Assembly: GCA_014773175.1 (NCBI GenBank)
Contig: VXCM01002545.1
Span: 65,107 to 129,106 of the forward strand
Source: Lucifuga dentata
Taxonomy: Eukaryota > Chordata > Actinopteri > Ophidiiformes > Bythitidae
DNA length: 64,000 nt
Direction: 5' to 3'
In this document: piece by piece, positions 44,023-57,219 of the stretch
How the letters are laid out: each line of letters begins with the position of its first letter
How positions within the stretch are numbered: the first letter of the stretch is position 1
Translations under genes and position numbers: made by a program
The notes under the pieces: model-generated
What the model saw: only the letters and a program-made list of their open reading frames with translations
What the model was told of the DNA's origin: nothing
Database searches by the model: none

Positions 44023-47000
44023 CAGGTAATCCATCAGTTGAGGAAAACACAATGAAAATCAATTGGCCTCCTGAAGAGTTAGACAGATGTTTTATAAGTG
44101 TGTTGTCTAAGAATATGAATTCAATTGATTTGTTGATGTGGTGAATTCAATTGATTTTTTGTTTTTAACAGCGGAATATAGACACATAATTTTGTGAGAC
44201 ATTTTGTTAAAAAATCACTTGCACTGTACGCTGCGCCGTCTGTGCTCCACATAGCTGCTCTGTTTTCTATTGGACCACTGCACATCCTGGCAGCCGCACA
44301 GCTTCAAGCCCAAATAATGGAGTGTGTGTTTGTACTGGAAATCTACCCTTTTCAAGTTCACATGCGTCTTTTTCCACGTCACCCTTAGACCCACAAGGCG
44401 ACAGTTTCTTTTGGCTGCACATGCTGACGCTAAGCGTGCAAGCAGGAGAGCAGCGTGCAGCCAGAGCATAACCACCTTCCACTGTGGGCCAATTTGCATG
44501 AATACTCTTGCAGGAAAGCGCCGGTGCTTATGTTGGCTGAAACCGTGGCTCTAGTTCAACAGACTTGACCTTTTCAGACCAACAACCAACCAACAAAGTG
44601 AGTAAGGAAAGGAAATGATGATTAAAGAGGGAGTAGAGATATTCTGTTGGCTGTTTAAAGAAGCTTTGAATGAGTCACCAGCTGTACACTTCAGTCTGGA
44701 AGCAAATGAGTGGTAGTGAAAACTGTCAGTACTAAACACTAATATTCGCTTCTACTCGGTACAATTACATATATACACTCTCTTCTTTGATTAAGGCAAA
44801 ATGCTTAAAAAAAAGCAATATACATGGACAGAATTAATACTGTTCCACTGTTCACTTAACATACATGAAATGCTTTTTAGTCAAAGCATAAGGGAGAGTC
44901 TGTCAGGTGGGAAAATGCATTTGCTTTCAGGTAAGGCAGAAGATTACAGTACATCCTGATGTCCATCTTTTCTGTTTGTAAAACTGAAAAGATGTAGTCT
45001 AAAATTCTGTGTGAAATCAAGCTAAAACAAAGGTCAGATACCAGGTTTTTACCTGACAATAGCAATATTTTATGAGTTTATCTGTTATAAATTCATCTGC
45101 AAACTATAACTAAAGCCATCAGACATGTACTTCAGTAAGAACATCTCTCTCTCTGAAATGTCTTGGAGACAGAACGCACTGGAAAAATTGTTACTTTCCA
45201 CCTCTTTGTCACAGTTTTCATGAATAATACAAATTAGCTTTGCTTTGGCAGGACAAAGAAAGTAAAACTGGATCCTCTATTAAAAAGCCCGTTTGTCACA
45301 GTTAAACTGAAAGCTATTTGTATCTCTTTGCATGGAGAGCGCTGTTATTCCCTATAGAGCCGTAACGTGTGAGTATAGTGCACGCGTGAAAGTGATGTGT
45401 GTATGATTAGTAGGCGTAATGTGAATGTCAAACCTGTGGTGACTTTTACAAGCCAAGAGTCACTGCTGCTAATAATTAAGTTCCATTTTTACCTTTGTTT
45501 ATCTAAGTTTTTCTCAGCATGGAGTGTGTGCTGTTTTTCAGCAACGCCAGCTTCAGCTCAACACATTATATACGTGTCACACTTCAACACATACTATGGC
45601 TACTGAACAATAGCAGCTGTCACAGGTTTGTGTCTTGCTCAAGGGTAATTCGATAGGGCAGAAGTTGATGAGTATCATTATCTGTGTCTATTCAGATTTA
45701 CCAGACAGCTGTGTACTTCTGGATTTTTTTTCTTTGATTGATCTCTGATTGGAGAATTTGGATGTATATGTGACTAGTGTGAATGTCAGACCCACGGAGA
45801 TGAAGGTCAGCCATGGCCCATTGTTGCTATTTGGAGTTTAAATTCAAAAGGTGATAAGATCTTTGATAGGACTGTTGATCAGTACCAACAACTTTGTCTT
45901 TATGTGACCTCAGTTCACATTGATATCAGCTGTGCCTGTAAGATGCAACAAGAATACCTTGACATATTTTCATCTCCATTCTGTGTTGCCGTTATTGATA
46001 GTTGACATTACATTTTTTAGCCAAAACTGTTGCACAGAAAAATTAAAGCAAACTTTTAAATCTTTAGGTCTGAAGAAACCAAACATTCTAAAGACTGGAA
46101 AAGGCAAAAAAAAAATAAAATAAAATAAAAGTTGCTTTATCCATGGTGGTCTAAGCCTTTGAAACTTCAATCGATGACTCAGTGCACATCAAAACATCCT
46201 GCATGTACCTGCAGTGCATTCATACACAAACAACGGTCTGACCTGGCAGCTTCAGCTCCTCTCTGTGGTTTGGCCGAGGTCCTATCTGACAGCGACAAAT
46301 GCTCCTGTTACAGACACGAGTCTGTTTGTGACTGTACAAACATCGAGCATTGCGTTGCAGGGAGCTGCACCCTTGGAGAGGCAACGCATGTCTGAACAAT
46401 AGCTGTCACACTTAAGCTAGCTGTCACAGGTATTCATCTTTCCTTTCAAATATCCTTTAATCTTTTCTCTTTCTTCACTGACTCAAGAGTCAGGTTTATT
46501 ATTTAACACTTTATTGCAGCAATAATGATGTCGCCAAATCTGACTGTGTTCTCAGAAGAGACACGACAAGGTGTCAGGTGAACGTCAATCAGTTTCTGTT
46601 AGCGGACATAAAAAATTATAGTCAAAAAACAAAGGGCATTAAGACAAAAGACAGTCTTCTGTGTGAGTTCAGATTATCAGATTCTAATGATCAGATGATT
46701 TATCTCTGTGTTCTGGGGATAGTTTTGTTCAAAATGGGCATGTTTGGTGTCGTAATGGTATTTTTTACATGGCTGCTATTTTACATCAGCATAATAAATG
46801 CTGGCCTGTAGTCAAACCAATTCCATTCAATATATATACCACAAATGCAGATCTGGGTGTGCAGCAGTTCTTGTTTGATTATTTGGTTTTTGGAACACTT
46901 GTGACACTGCTGCCTGCTGACGTGTCACAGAACAGATAAGATTATTTCTGCTTCCAGAGCTGCTCTGTCTGTGAGAAATGACTATACCAATACGTAAAAC

Positions 47001-47280
47001 TGCTTATAGCCCAGTCTTATGATGCCACATAAGTACCAACAGAAAAAATCTATTTAAAACATAAATAAATGAAGTATACTAATGCTGTTGTGTACTGGCT
47101 GTAGGCTTAGCAGTATGCAGAATGTCTGCTGAATAGGCCTCATTCATCATCGTCAGAACGAAGAGCTTTATCAGAGTTATTTATGGCGCCTGTCTGATGA
47201 CATCTTTATGCAGTGCAGGGAATTTTCTGGGAGGGACAGCCGTGTTCACTTTCCTTATGGAGATGTCAGCGGGGGAGGGC
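44023..47280. other. Non-coding, no gene
   Basis: Over 3 kb without a supportable gene. A GC-balanced, complex patch at about 44215-44540 gives overlapping frames on both strands with no domain; another at about 46140-46400 reads as a Cys-rich plus frame (CTSKHPACTCSAFIH and so on) with no flanking splice sites I would trust. The rest is AT-rich. Confidence 0.4.
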
Positions 47281-47504
47281 ACACACACGCACACACACAC
47301 ACACAGAGGTTAGACTGTGCTGTTGACAGCTGCTGTGTGTGTTGTGTGTGTATGTGTGTGTGTGTGAAAACCACTCGTGCTATGTTTTTAAGCATACTGC
47401 TGTCATAAATACAGTAATTGTGCTGCGTACATTCCTGCAGGCATACTTATTTTTACTAACATGCTCAACTGTATATATGCATTTAAATGTGTGTGATTGT
47501 GTGC

Positions 47505-47542
<38 letters not shown>
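47281..47542. repeat. Cluster of CA and GT arrays
   Basis: CA array at about 47282-47305, GT arrays at about 47335-47366 and 47500-47542, with CpG-poor spacers. Cys/Val frames here are repeat translation. Confidence 0.9.
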
Positions 47543-47543
<1 letters not shown>

Positions 47544-48063
47544 GTGATGGGCTGATGTGTGTTAGTGTGTATGTCTCCAAATCAGCTTGTGCATGTGTTC
47601 ACACTAAGAAAAGCCGTGGTGTGGTCACTTAACAGCTGTTTTGAATTTTAGAACTGAAATATCTCAGCTTTCCAAACTTCTCCTCAGGACATTTTTCACC
47701 TTTTTCTTTTAAAGTTACATAGGCAAAATAATATTTAATTGTAGTTATGTGTATTTGAACTGGGTTGGGGTTAAACTGTGGAGCATATGGAAAATAGGCC
47801 GATAGAATATTTGTATAAATGTCCATCATACCCTTTACTGCTGATTCATACTCTACAATTTGACATTTTCATATCTGATGTCTGGTGAGTCTTTCTTTGG
47901 GGAATAAATATACTCCCAGCAGTAACCAAGATACACCAAGATACTTTCTTAAGATGGAATTATGCTTTCTGCAGACAAACACATAGCAATAGTTGGCAGC
48001 AGTAATGTGCCGCACAATGTAGCATTGCTCCAGTTAAAGAAGAGGAAAAGAAGATGACGAACC
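47543..48063. other. Non-coding, no gene
   Basis: AT-rich DNA leading into the minisatellite. Confidence 0.5.
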
Positions 48064-48453
48064 AATGCAAAGCTACTAACTAATGCAAAGCTACTAGCTA
48101 ATGAAAGCTACTAGCAAATCAAAGCTACTAACTAATGCAAAGCTACTAGCTAATCAAAGCTTCTAGCTAATCAACGCTTCTAGCTAATCAAAGCTACTAG
48201 TTAATGCAAAGCTACTAATCAAAGCTACTAGTTAATGCAAAGCTACTAGCTAATCAAAGCTTCTTGCTAATCAAAGCTGCTAGTTCATGCAAAGCTACTA
48301 GCAAATCAAAGCTACTAAATAATGCAAAGCTACTAGCTAATGCAAAGCTACTAGCAAGTCAAAGCTATTAAATAATGCAAAGCTACGAGCTAATGCAAAG
48401 CTACTAGCTAATCAAAGCTACTAGTTAATCAAAGCTACTAGTTAATGCAAAGC
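48064..48453 (+). repeat. Minisatellite, 17/18-bp unit, about 22.5 copies
   Basis: Imperfect tandem array built of two interspersed unit types: an 18-bp form AATGCAAAGCTACTAGCT and a 17-bp form AATCAAAGCTACTAGTT. I count 22 units plus a partial one, including a shortened 14-bp unit. Variants occur mainly at the last four bases (AGCT, AGTT, AGCA, AACT, AAAT). The length difference comes from TGC versus TC. Stops occur in the array, so it is not a coding repeat. The variant pattern suggests higher-order duplications. Confidence 0.95.
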
Positions 48454-49700
48454 AAAATTTGAATCCTGGATTGTTTACGTCTGTTTTCGCGTGCGAACAT
48501 TGTTAAAACAATGAACACCGAGAAAACTGTACTTATTTGAAGTAAACTTCCCAGGGTTCCAGTAAGTTTAGGGAAAGATTATTACTTATGGATATGGTTA
48601 CATTAAAATGTTTACACTTACCTACTCAAATCTCTTTAAATGCTCATCCATGCTCATTGATCTTCTGCACCACGTTATGCTATAAGAACATCATTTCTTC
48701 CCGAATTGGCACAAAATGTTGCCACTGATCGTAAAGTGCTGTGGCTAATTAGTTGCATATGAACATTGTTTAGGAGACAGGTTTGGTATTTATGTATATA
48801 ATGTACACTATACACGGTGTTGTTTTTGTATATATGAAGTATGTGTGAAGTGAGTGTGTGTTCAGACTCTTAGTTTGTCTGTGTGAGAGCAGGGTGACTT
48901 TTAAGGGGTCTGGAGGGTTTTCCAGTGGGGGTGATGGAGGGGTTCGGCCACAGTGGGAGGAGAGAGGTGGATGAGGGGGGTGCAGGATGTCAGGGAGGTC
49001 TACTTGGCCATGAAATTAAAAAGAAAATGCAAGCTGATACAAGGAAAATAAACAGAGAGAAGGGCCTCCCTGGTTTGGTTTAAACAGCCGGGGTGATTAT
49101 TGAATTCTGTTGATTGTTTCCTGGCTCCTAATCTTAAAACAGAAGATTACCAGACAACTCAGCTGCCCATGCTTTTAGAAAAAAACAAAACAAAAACTGC
49201 TCAATTAAATTCTCAATTAAACACATGCGTTGTTGTACTTATGAAAATAAAAGTCATTTTAAGAGGGAAAAGGAGTCATACTTTCAGAACAGCGATGTGT
49301 ATTCTTTTTTTGTGTTTTTCCAAATTGAAGTATAAGTGTTTTCATGCCGTTATTCAGTCTTCAGGAGCAAAACCAACAATTTCATGCTGACATATTTTCA
49401 CAAGACAGCTTTTACTCCCGAATCGCACAGTAACAGCTTTTATCCATCAAGTCAGAGCAAACATGATTGATACTGCAAGTAGCCATGATAAACAATTTTG
49501 TAATTGAGCAGAACAGGATAATGACGTTCACCGTATTGGGTATTTCCTGTTCAACTCATTCAGTGACCTCTGACCCCCTGCAGTCATTCCCATGCTCCCT
49601 GTGTGGTGCTGAGCACTCAGTGATCCTAGGTGCCTCACATTAGATATTTGTAGCTTTATTCACATATGCTGTAAGTACAAAAAAAAATAATAATAATTTC
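48454..49700. other. Non-coding, no gene
   Basis: G-rich patch at about 48900-49000 (ggggtctggaggg, gtgatggaggg, gagggggg), otherwise AT-rich. A DR1-type TGACCTCTGACCC lies at 49564-49576. No gene. Confidence 0.45.
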
Positions 49701-49746
49701 TTATTTTATATAGTTATATGAATATGCATATAACTATATAAAATAA
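49701..49746. repeat. Perfect 20-bp AT-rich inverted repeat
   Basis: TTATTTTATATAGTTATATG (49701-49720) is followed, after a 6-nt loop AATATG, by its exact reverse complement at 49727-49746. A further direct copy of part of the arm (ATAGTTATATGAA) follows at about 49747. Likely to extrude as a cruciform or hairpin. Confidence 0.95.
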
Positions 49747-51055
49747 ATAGTTATATGAACAGTGCATTGGGATATGCAGATACAAAAACAGTTTCATTAC
49801 CTATTCAATGTCATATTTGAGAAACAGTTAGAAGTATTTTAATGTACATGTTTCTTTGACCTGTTGAACCATACTGGGTTTTGTGTCCCAAAATATTTTA
49901 GATCTTCATTCCACCTTTAAAAAAAAGACCTACAATGATTAAAAATAAATGATCATTTTTATGATAATTTTGTTTGCTACTGTAAAAACTGAGCAAATCA
50001 TGAGTCGGAGTTTGTGCATCTCAAACAGGCAGCAATTTGACAGTGAGACAACATGGAAATTGAACTCATGCTGAGAACTTTAAGAACTTTTCTGCTGCGA
50101 GCAAAGACCAAAATCCTGTAAGCAGCTCATATAATCATTGTTTTTACATGCTAAAGTTTCACATTGCTGATTCCCTCTGCTCCACAGAAAAATAAATTAA
50201 GCTGTTTCATAAGGTGTAACTTTATTCCTTTAGCCAAACAAACACGGCAGTCAGACCTGCCATGCAATCAGAGCCTGTGAGCACAACTTGGAAAGGACTA
50301 CCTGCCGTCTGCTTCCACTTAAGTCCCAAAAGCATTTGCTGTAGCTTTCCTCCATATGTGACCCAACCATTGTGATTTTAGTCACTCATATTCAAAAAAC
50401 ATGGAGTTTCACAATGTCATGAAACTGTAATTCTCCACCTGTCCACTATCCGTCACCCCTGAGTTCCCCTCATCTGCTCACCTGACACACTTACCTGCTC
50501 CCGATTCCCTAATCAGCCCTCAGTCTACATATACCAGCCAGTTTCCTTTCTTCCAGATTGTTGTTGATGCCAGTTTGTTTGCTTCAGCCTTTCTGATTTG
50601 TCTTCCTGTTTTTTCCTGCATGCCCCCTTTGGAATTGTTTGCTAGACTTGGGCTTTTAAAGACTGTTTCACCTTTGAAAACATGCGTTCTGTCTGCATTT
50701 CACTCCTTTACCTATTGGCACCTGTGAAACCCAAATTGCTTTACTATAAATATCAAGGCCAAGCTAAAAGTATACACAAAGATGATTGCATAATATAAGC
50801 TATTTGGAGTAATTTTAGAGTGGAATTTCTTTCCTTCCAAACAGAGAGTGGAACTCTGCTTACATGCATACACTCTATGCCATATCAATGTACAGTGCAA
50901 AAAGTCCTGATGCTTATTACCAAACTGTGTTTATGTGCTAAAAGAGACAGAATTTCCCTGTTACTAAAGCCGATTCTGAAGCACGAGTTCATCTACACAA
51001 GGCATCTTGTAGAATCAGAGCGTAAATGCGAAGCAGTTTGATTTAGCTATATCAA
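49747..51055. other. Non-coding, no gene
   Basis: AT-rich to mixed sequence, no recognised element. Confidence 0.5.
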
Positions 51056-51115
51056 AATTTCGACTTTATTCTCGAAATATCGTCTTTATTCTCGAAATTT
51101 TGACTTTTTTCTCAA
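51056..51115 (+). repeat. Three copies of a 20-bp tandem unit
   Basis: Unit AATTTCGACTTTATTCTCGA occurs about three times with drift (AATATCGTC..., AATTTTGAC...). The same type of short array is, from memory, scattered in fish genomes. Boundaries approximate to a few bases. Confidence 0.8.
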
Positions 51116-54095
51116 AAGCAAAATAAAAAATATCCTCCTTCTTTTCTTTTTCTTTTTCTCTGATGTGGCCTTAATACTCTGTCATAACAAGGACTTAAGC
51201 AGAAGTGGTATCATAGGTTTTAAAGTTTTTGATTGCACTGAAAGCAGGGCACGGTGATGGAACCACATTGCCTAGAAAATCTATGAAATATGTTGGCACC
51301 AACATCTGTAAGTGAAACAGGAAATTATCAATCTAGAACCAAAACAACTCCTCCTTTATGACTAAAACCTGTATTTATACCGTTACATGACTATTACAAC
51401 CTGAAGCCAGTACTGTAGGTAAAAACATGGTTACAATTAAATTACAGCCATCCATTATGAATTGACAAGCACACAAGTATTTCCAGTATTTCAGTAATGG
51501 GACAGCACTGTAGCCTAAACACACTCAACAGCTTGTGATAAACATCACAGGACACTTACATAGCTGGAAAATTAATGAATAAAGCTTTTTCCTAAAACAA
51601 GTTTGTAGTCATCCTTTAGTAAGGTGCCACTGCTGTGGGATGCCGAAATCGTATGAATGTAAAAGAAAGCGGTGCTGAAAAGGAGCACGGATGGGCAGCA
51701 GACCCTCATGGAAAAATAAACTTTAATAGTGATGTATCAGGATTGTGAAAAATGGGTTTGTTAATAATATTGTGAGTATAGCAATGCGCTTTTTCAACGA
51801 CCCACAATATCAGAAGAAATGTATTTTTGTTGGCAAATACCGCAGTTCAGTTCTGCAATATAAAAATTCCAATAAACTCTCCACCCTCAACATGTTCACA
51901 GGGTTCTACTGTGCATGACGACCATGTCTGCAGATCTTTTCTTTTCTTTTTTGGATATTTATGTTTCTTAGAGGGGGGATTGTATGTGGGTTGTAATTGA
52001 GTGATATAACTCTCATAGTTTGGCGTTTTGTGTAGCGTAGTTCAGCTGACACCCAGGAATGAATGAATCCTGGAAGAGTCAACAGCTCCACCATGCAGGT
52101 GTGGATGACTTCACGTTACTTCCTTTATTTTCTGTGTTTCAGTCTGATCACTCAAATTACCAGAGGCATAAATAAGTTTGAAAGAAGAAAAAATAAATGT
52201 TGTAGTGGAAGAGGTTAGTTCAGTCATCAAGGGTTCGTTTTCTGCATGATGATGTTTTAATTAGACTTGGCGAGTGAACTGCCTCACTTGGCGTTTGAAT
52301 CGACTCCTTCGCATCAGCAGGAACAGAGAGTGAGCTGATTCATGATGAGTGCTTCTTACTTTTGGTGACTTATAAATGAAAGAAATTCAATAACTTTGCT
52401 TTCTTTTACAAAAACCCCACCCCCTAATAGAACAGCACATTCTAACATGACAAACTGAGATGCCAGTTTGTTGAACTCTAACCCCTGACTCAGATAAGCT
52501 AGTCTACGCAAGGAAGCGTTGCAGTTGGTTACTTGAGTGAGATGGAATCAGTGGAAATTCTACTCACTGAGACACAAATACTTAGAAATTCTCCATTAAT
52601 AGCCTATCATCATCTTCTTTGGATCAATATCTAGAGCCAGGCTTGGTTGCACCTATTGATAGCTCATCATAAGATACACGCCCTTTATTACGAAGATTAG
52701 TGTTTTTGTTTTTGATAAATAGGCAGAAATGTTGACAAATGTCCCATCTTGTAATATTAAAGACAGTGGGGAGGAAAAATGGATCCTGAACAGGTCTGCC
52801 ACAAAATCCAATCAACTCTTCCTTCACCCAAGTCACATCTATCTATAAATTTTTTTTTATCAAAATACTGTCATTTCAGATCTTTCTGACTGATAAACAG
52901 GCAGACAAATGTAGGTGAAAATATGGTTTAAAAAAATGCCTGCAGCTTGTCTAGCTCTCTAATCTAAAGGATCCATGTTATAGTATGTAAAGAGAGACAT
53001 ACTGTCTGAACGCAGAATGATTGAAAGTGTGCACATAACGCCTTTAAATCCATCGCATGCATGTGTATTCATAGCATGCATGTGTTCACACGTGCACAGG
53101 AAGCCTCCGTGCAGGCTGTGACTCCACAGAGCTTTCTCTGCAGAAGACGACGTGCAGTCCTCTGCTTGATGGCTGGCATATGTGGCCTGAGTTTCCCACT
53201 TGCACCATGACACAAGAATTCACACTCCACTTCCACCGAGCTTTGCCATCGACAGCTGCACTTTTAACAAGAGCTCAGAGATTCAATTACTGGCCCGTTT
53301 TTGCTCTGAAACTTCATCAGCTGAAACACAGGAAATTGCCTCTCATGGTGTAAAGGTGGTAACTGGATTGCTGGACTCTGAGGGAAAATGTACACACATT
53401 GTTCTTGTGTGCTTTTGATTATATTGTGAATTGTTGGCAGATTGCATAATGGCAAGTTTGGAGGCGTATCCAAGCTCCACTGGGTACAGTTTCGGCAGAA
53501 AGTGGATTCTGGTGGAGTTTGTGTGTTTTAGATACAGTGTTGGAGTTTTTTGTCAGTCAGTGAGAGAAGGTTTTCGGTCACTGGGGCAATGAGCAAGACA
53601 TTTTTGGCAGTTTTTACTATAAAGAAGTGAGCACAGGAGGATTTAAATCATATTGTTTTAGTTTCAGTCTGGCCTCTTTCTCTCTTTCAGTCTCATTTTT
53701 CTGTTTTTCCCTCCTTCCCTCTCTTTGCATGGTTATACATCAGGCTAAACTGGTCGAGTTCCCACTCCTGTCACTCCATTACCCTAACATAATAAGTCTG
53801 ACAGCTTGAATATTCGTGACACCGCAGCTTTGGCAACCGATTAGGACACTGAATGACAGTGAAAACGCTTCAATAACATTTTTCATGGAATTTAAGTTGT
53901 TAGGCTCTCTGTCATGAATTGATTTCTGTAAAAATATTTTCTTCAGCTGGCATTTCTCTGTTTATAAATGCTCATTCCTGTGACAGAGGAAAGTTTCCTG
54001 CTTTCTCATGTATTTATTTGCTAATAATTTTTGTGATGTAGAAATTTGGCTTATTTTATTCTTCTCTGCAAAAACCAAACAGCAGGAAAAGCCCT
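51116..54095. other. Non-coding, no gene
   Basis: Nearly 3 kb of AT-rich to mixed DNA. Short segments near 52258-52330 (TTTTAATTAGACTTGGCGAG) and 53090-53340 are more complex, but no gene, array or transposon termini can be supported. Confidence 0.4.
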
Positions 54096-54545
54096 TTTGT
54101 TTGTTTTGAAGGTTAAAATTCCTAATTGAGCTTCCATAGCAATATTAATCATCCCAACAAATGGTACTGACCACTTTATACAAGCAAATAATGAGACAGG
54201 AAGTGGAAAGTCATGTTTTTGGCTTTGTATGGTGCTCTCACTATGAATTAATCACTCTGGATGAGGTTGTGAGGTAGAGCCTGATAGGTAAATGTAAAGA
54301 GGTTCTGGATTCATAGGTGATACATTTTTTTTTTTTTTTTTCCTGGGAAAGGGTTGGGACCTCCTTATGCAACTATCTGCCTTTTCTCTAGCTTTGACAA
54401 TTTATTGGCAAGCAGCAGCTGCTTGAGCGAATGAAACTCTTTGGGCACACGCTTCTTTATTCTGTGAGAGGAAGTGCATCAACTTATTGATTTCCTTTTC
54501 CACTTTGACCTCACACGCCGTACGGCTGAGTCACTCTTTGGGTAA
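54096..54545. promoter_or_regulatory. Candidate conserved enhancer block
   Basis: Complex sequence with CCTAATTGAGC near 54122, CAATATTAATCATCCC near 54140, GAATTAATCACTC near 54246, then after a poly-T (about 54327-54341) a block with TTGACAATTTATTGG near 54394 and CACACGCCGTACGGCTGAG near 54512. Motif spacing and absence of repeats fit an enhancer; no frame is coding. Confidence 0.35.
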
Positions 54546-57178
54546 GTTTCGACGTGGATGTTTGGATGTTTTATTCATTCATAATAACTTCTACAATCCA
54601 TTTTTTGTTGGGCTATATGCAGTTAAAGAGGGAGATGAAGAATAAAAAAGTCTAACTTACACTAATCGCATTCTTTCAGGCTTGAGAACATCAAAAATTA
54701 AATACTTATGAACTGTTAATGAATAGTTTCAAAAACAACCCACAAGCAACTGAAATTTTGGAGGTTGTACAACATTAAGAGTCAAAAAGAGTTATTTCAG
54801 AATGTAACATTAGTATTTTCAGACTATAAAAACTTCTGCATGGAACATGAACACTTTCTGCAGACGTGTCTCTGCAAAAGTCGTCAGTAGCTGCTGCCGA
54901 GAAGACACGAGTGCAGAGGCTGCAAAGCTTTCATTTCCAGCACACATATCATGGTGTCAGTGCACAAAGCCAGAGGAAAACCCTTCCTCGGACCATCCAG
55001 GAAAACAGAAGAGCCTTCACTCTCTCTAGACCAAAATAAATAACCATAGAACCTCTTCGAAGCACATTCCTTTCCCTGGAAAAGAGCCTTAATTTTCCCC
55101 TGGACGTGGGGCTGCTGTGTCTGTTGCGGAGTGTTTTCTGCCATTTGGGAGCCATTGAGTGGTGTGATTGAGTGTTGGATGGGCTCATCTTGATTACTTA
55201 GCTTGAACCTTCCTCTGGGATCAGGACGTTTCCCACCAATCAATCATCATCTATCGTCACTCTTTCATCAGATTGGCTGCTTCCTCTTCCTGCTCTCTCT
55301 TCTTGTTTGGTTGCTTTGCTACCACAAATGCAAAGGTGATCCACGAAAGTCAAGAACTTATCTCCTCCAAATGAAGTTATTCAACAGGATATCTCAAAAA
55401 CATATTCAAAGGAATCTGAATCCAGATGCAGAAAGAACATTTAGCATCAATTTGTAATATTTAAATAACACAAGTAGAGGACTGTATAGACTTTATTAGA
55501 TTTGATTTCAGATTTGTAATATATTTTAGCTGAAATTGAGGATTATGTTTCTTTATATAGACATAAATATAGAATCCTACCAACACACTTATGAACTCAA
55601 AAATACATGGTATAAAAACAAGGTCAGTTAAAAATAAAAGGCTGAGAAGTAGGGCGACTCGACATCCTGCTCTAACTGGGACAGTCCCAGTTTTCAGGCA
55701 TTTGTCCTGGCGTCCACACAGAGATGCTCTTTGTCTCTGTAATTAGACTGAAATTCAGTTTTGATTATCTGGCAATAAATCATTAGAAGTGATCTTTGTC
55801 ACGAAGACAGAATTAAGGCTATCAGATGATAGACAGATTAGATCACCGTTCTAACAGGAAAAGAAATGCACTCTGTCTCTTATGGTCTCATTCTTTGTTT
55901 TCTCACACTGGCCTTTAATGCAGTACGACAACTTTCCATGTCGACGGCGAACAGTATATAATAAATTGCAGTGTGGGCTGGTGAAAGTGGTGTTACTGTT
56001 TAAGGGGTGAAAATAAAAACTGGGTTTTTAATTGATGTATTTTAGAAGGTTTGGTGCACAGATAGTTGGGTTTGTCTGTAACCTATGTAGTCAACTTGAA
56101 ATCCTCTCTGAAATTTTGTAATGAGTACCTTAAAATATGCTTTTTTTCTTGATTGTGTAGAAATGGAGTGTTGTACACCAGATACAGATTGGGTCTTTAG
56201 CTTGGCTGTCCTGGAATTCCAAATAAAAATGTCTCACTGAATAAAATGACTTTTGGAAGTTTGACATGCCGAGACTAAAATACTTTGACGTGGAATATAC
56301 AGGCTGCATTGACCTCTGTGTCAGTTCATATTGACTACATGTCATTCCTTTGGAAATTCTCACTGATGGGTGGTCTTGTTTCAGATCAATGGCTTCGAAG
56401 GGTCGGGTTGCGACGTCTACAGGGTGTTATTGTGTCTGTCTATATGCATTTGTGCCAAAGAGAGAATTGACCACACAGCATCAGCCTCATTAGCTTCAAT
56501 CCTGGTGAGGAAAAACAAAATCCCACACTGGGATGGAATAAAGCCACAAAGAGCGAAGACAGAAGCTGTATTTTTATTTACAACTATTAAAAAGTGAATT
56601 AGTGCTGCAAGATGCTACCATTCAAACAATATTTTTTTTTGTGTTGTGTTGCTACAACAGCCATCCATATGTTGCTCAACCAACAGAACAGTACAGACAT
56701 ATTCCTAGACATGGTTGGTAATTAAAAAGATTCAGAGTTTCGTCTGTCTTGATTTTAGCATTTACAGAAAATTGAGACCTTCTTTTTCTTTGTAGATCTT
56801 GGCATCATACCAAGTCTCCATTTCTCTGCATTTCACTATAAACCTGTCTCTGTCCTCTCCTCGAGTCTCTTTGCAGAGGAAAGTGATATTTCTTGCTTAA
56901 CTTGCAGCAAGAACGTGGGACAGAAACCTGAAAATCTCTGAGTGTCGTAAATCTTGCTTTTTCTGTAATGACAGCTTTCCGAGATGTACAGAGAGTCAAA
57001 ATAAAAACAACTAACTTAATCAGAATCGAGCAATAAATCCTGAGAGGCCACAGTTTATTCTAAACAACTAACAGGCATTATTATGATGACCTTGAAATCA
57101 GAAGTGTAAAAATATGTATCATACAAATACATTGTTCAGCTGCATTTCAAACATCTTCTGATTTTTTATCTGTAACTG
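54546..57178. other. Non-coding, no gene
   Basis: Mixed DNA. The overlapping frames at 54847-55029 (plus) and 54884-55243 (minus, 119 codons) have no domain or splice context. A 19-bp palindrome AACTGGGAC-A-GTCCCAGTT lies at 55674-55692 in a segment that may be a repeat end. Nothing else recognised. Confidence 0.42.
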
Positions 57179-57219
57179 AATATTCTACTTGTTTCCCAAC
57201 AAGAAACAAGTGGAATATT
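57179..57219. repeat. 17-bp inverted repeat hairpin
   Basis: AATATTCTACTTGTTTC (57179-57195) pairs with GAAACAAGTGGAATATT (57203-57219) with a single mismatch (a G-U pair in one of the two possible transcripts) across a 7-nt loop. Confidence 0.85.

Noticed and set aside
44215..44540. Possible exon in a GC-balanced patch
   Set aside because: Overlapping frames on both strands without domains, and no paired splice sites of good quality.
48064..48453. CRISPR-like array or coding repeat
   Set aside because: Units are contiguous with no spacers and contain stops; it is a minisatellite in a eukaryotic context.
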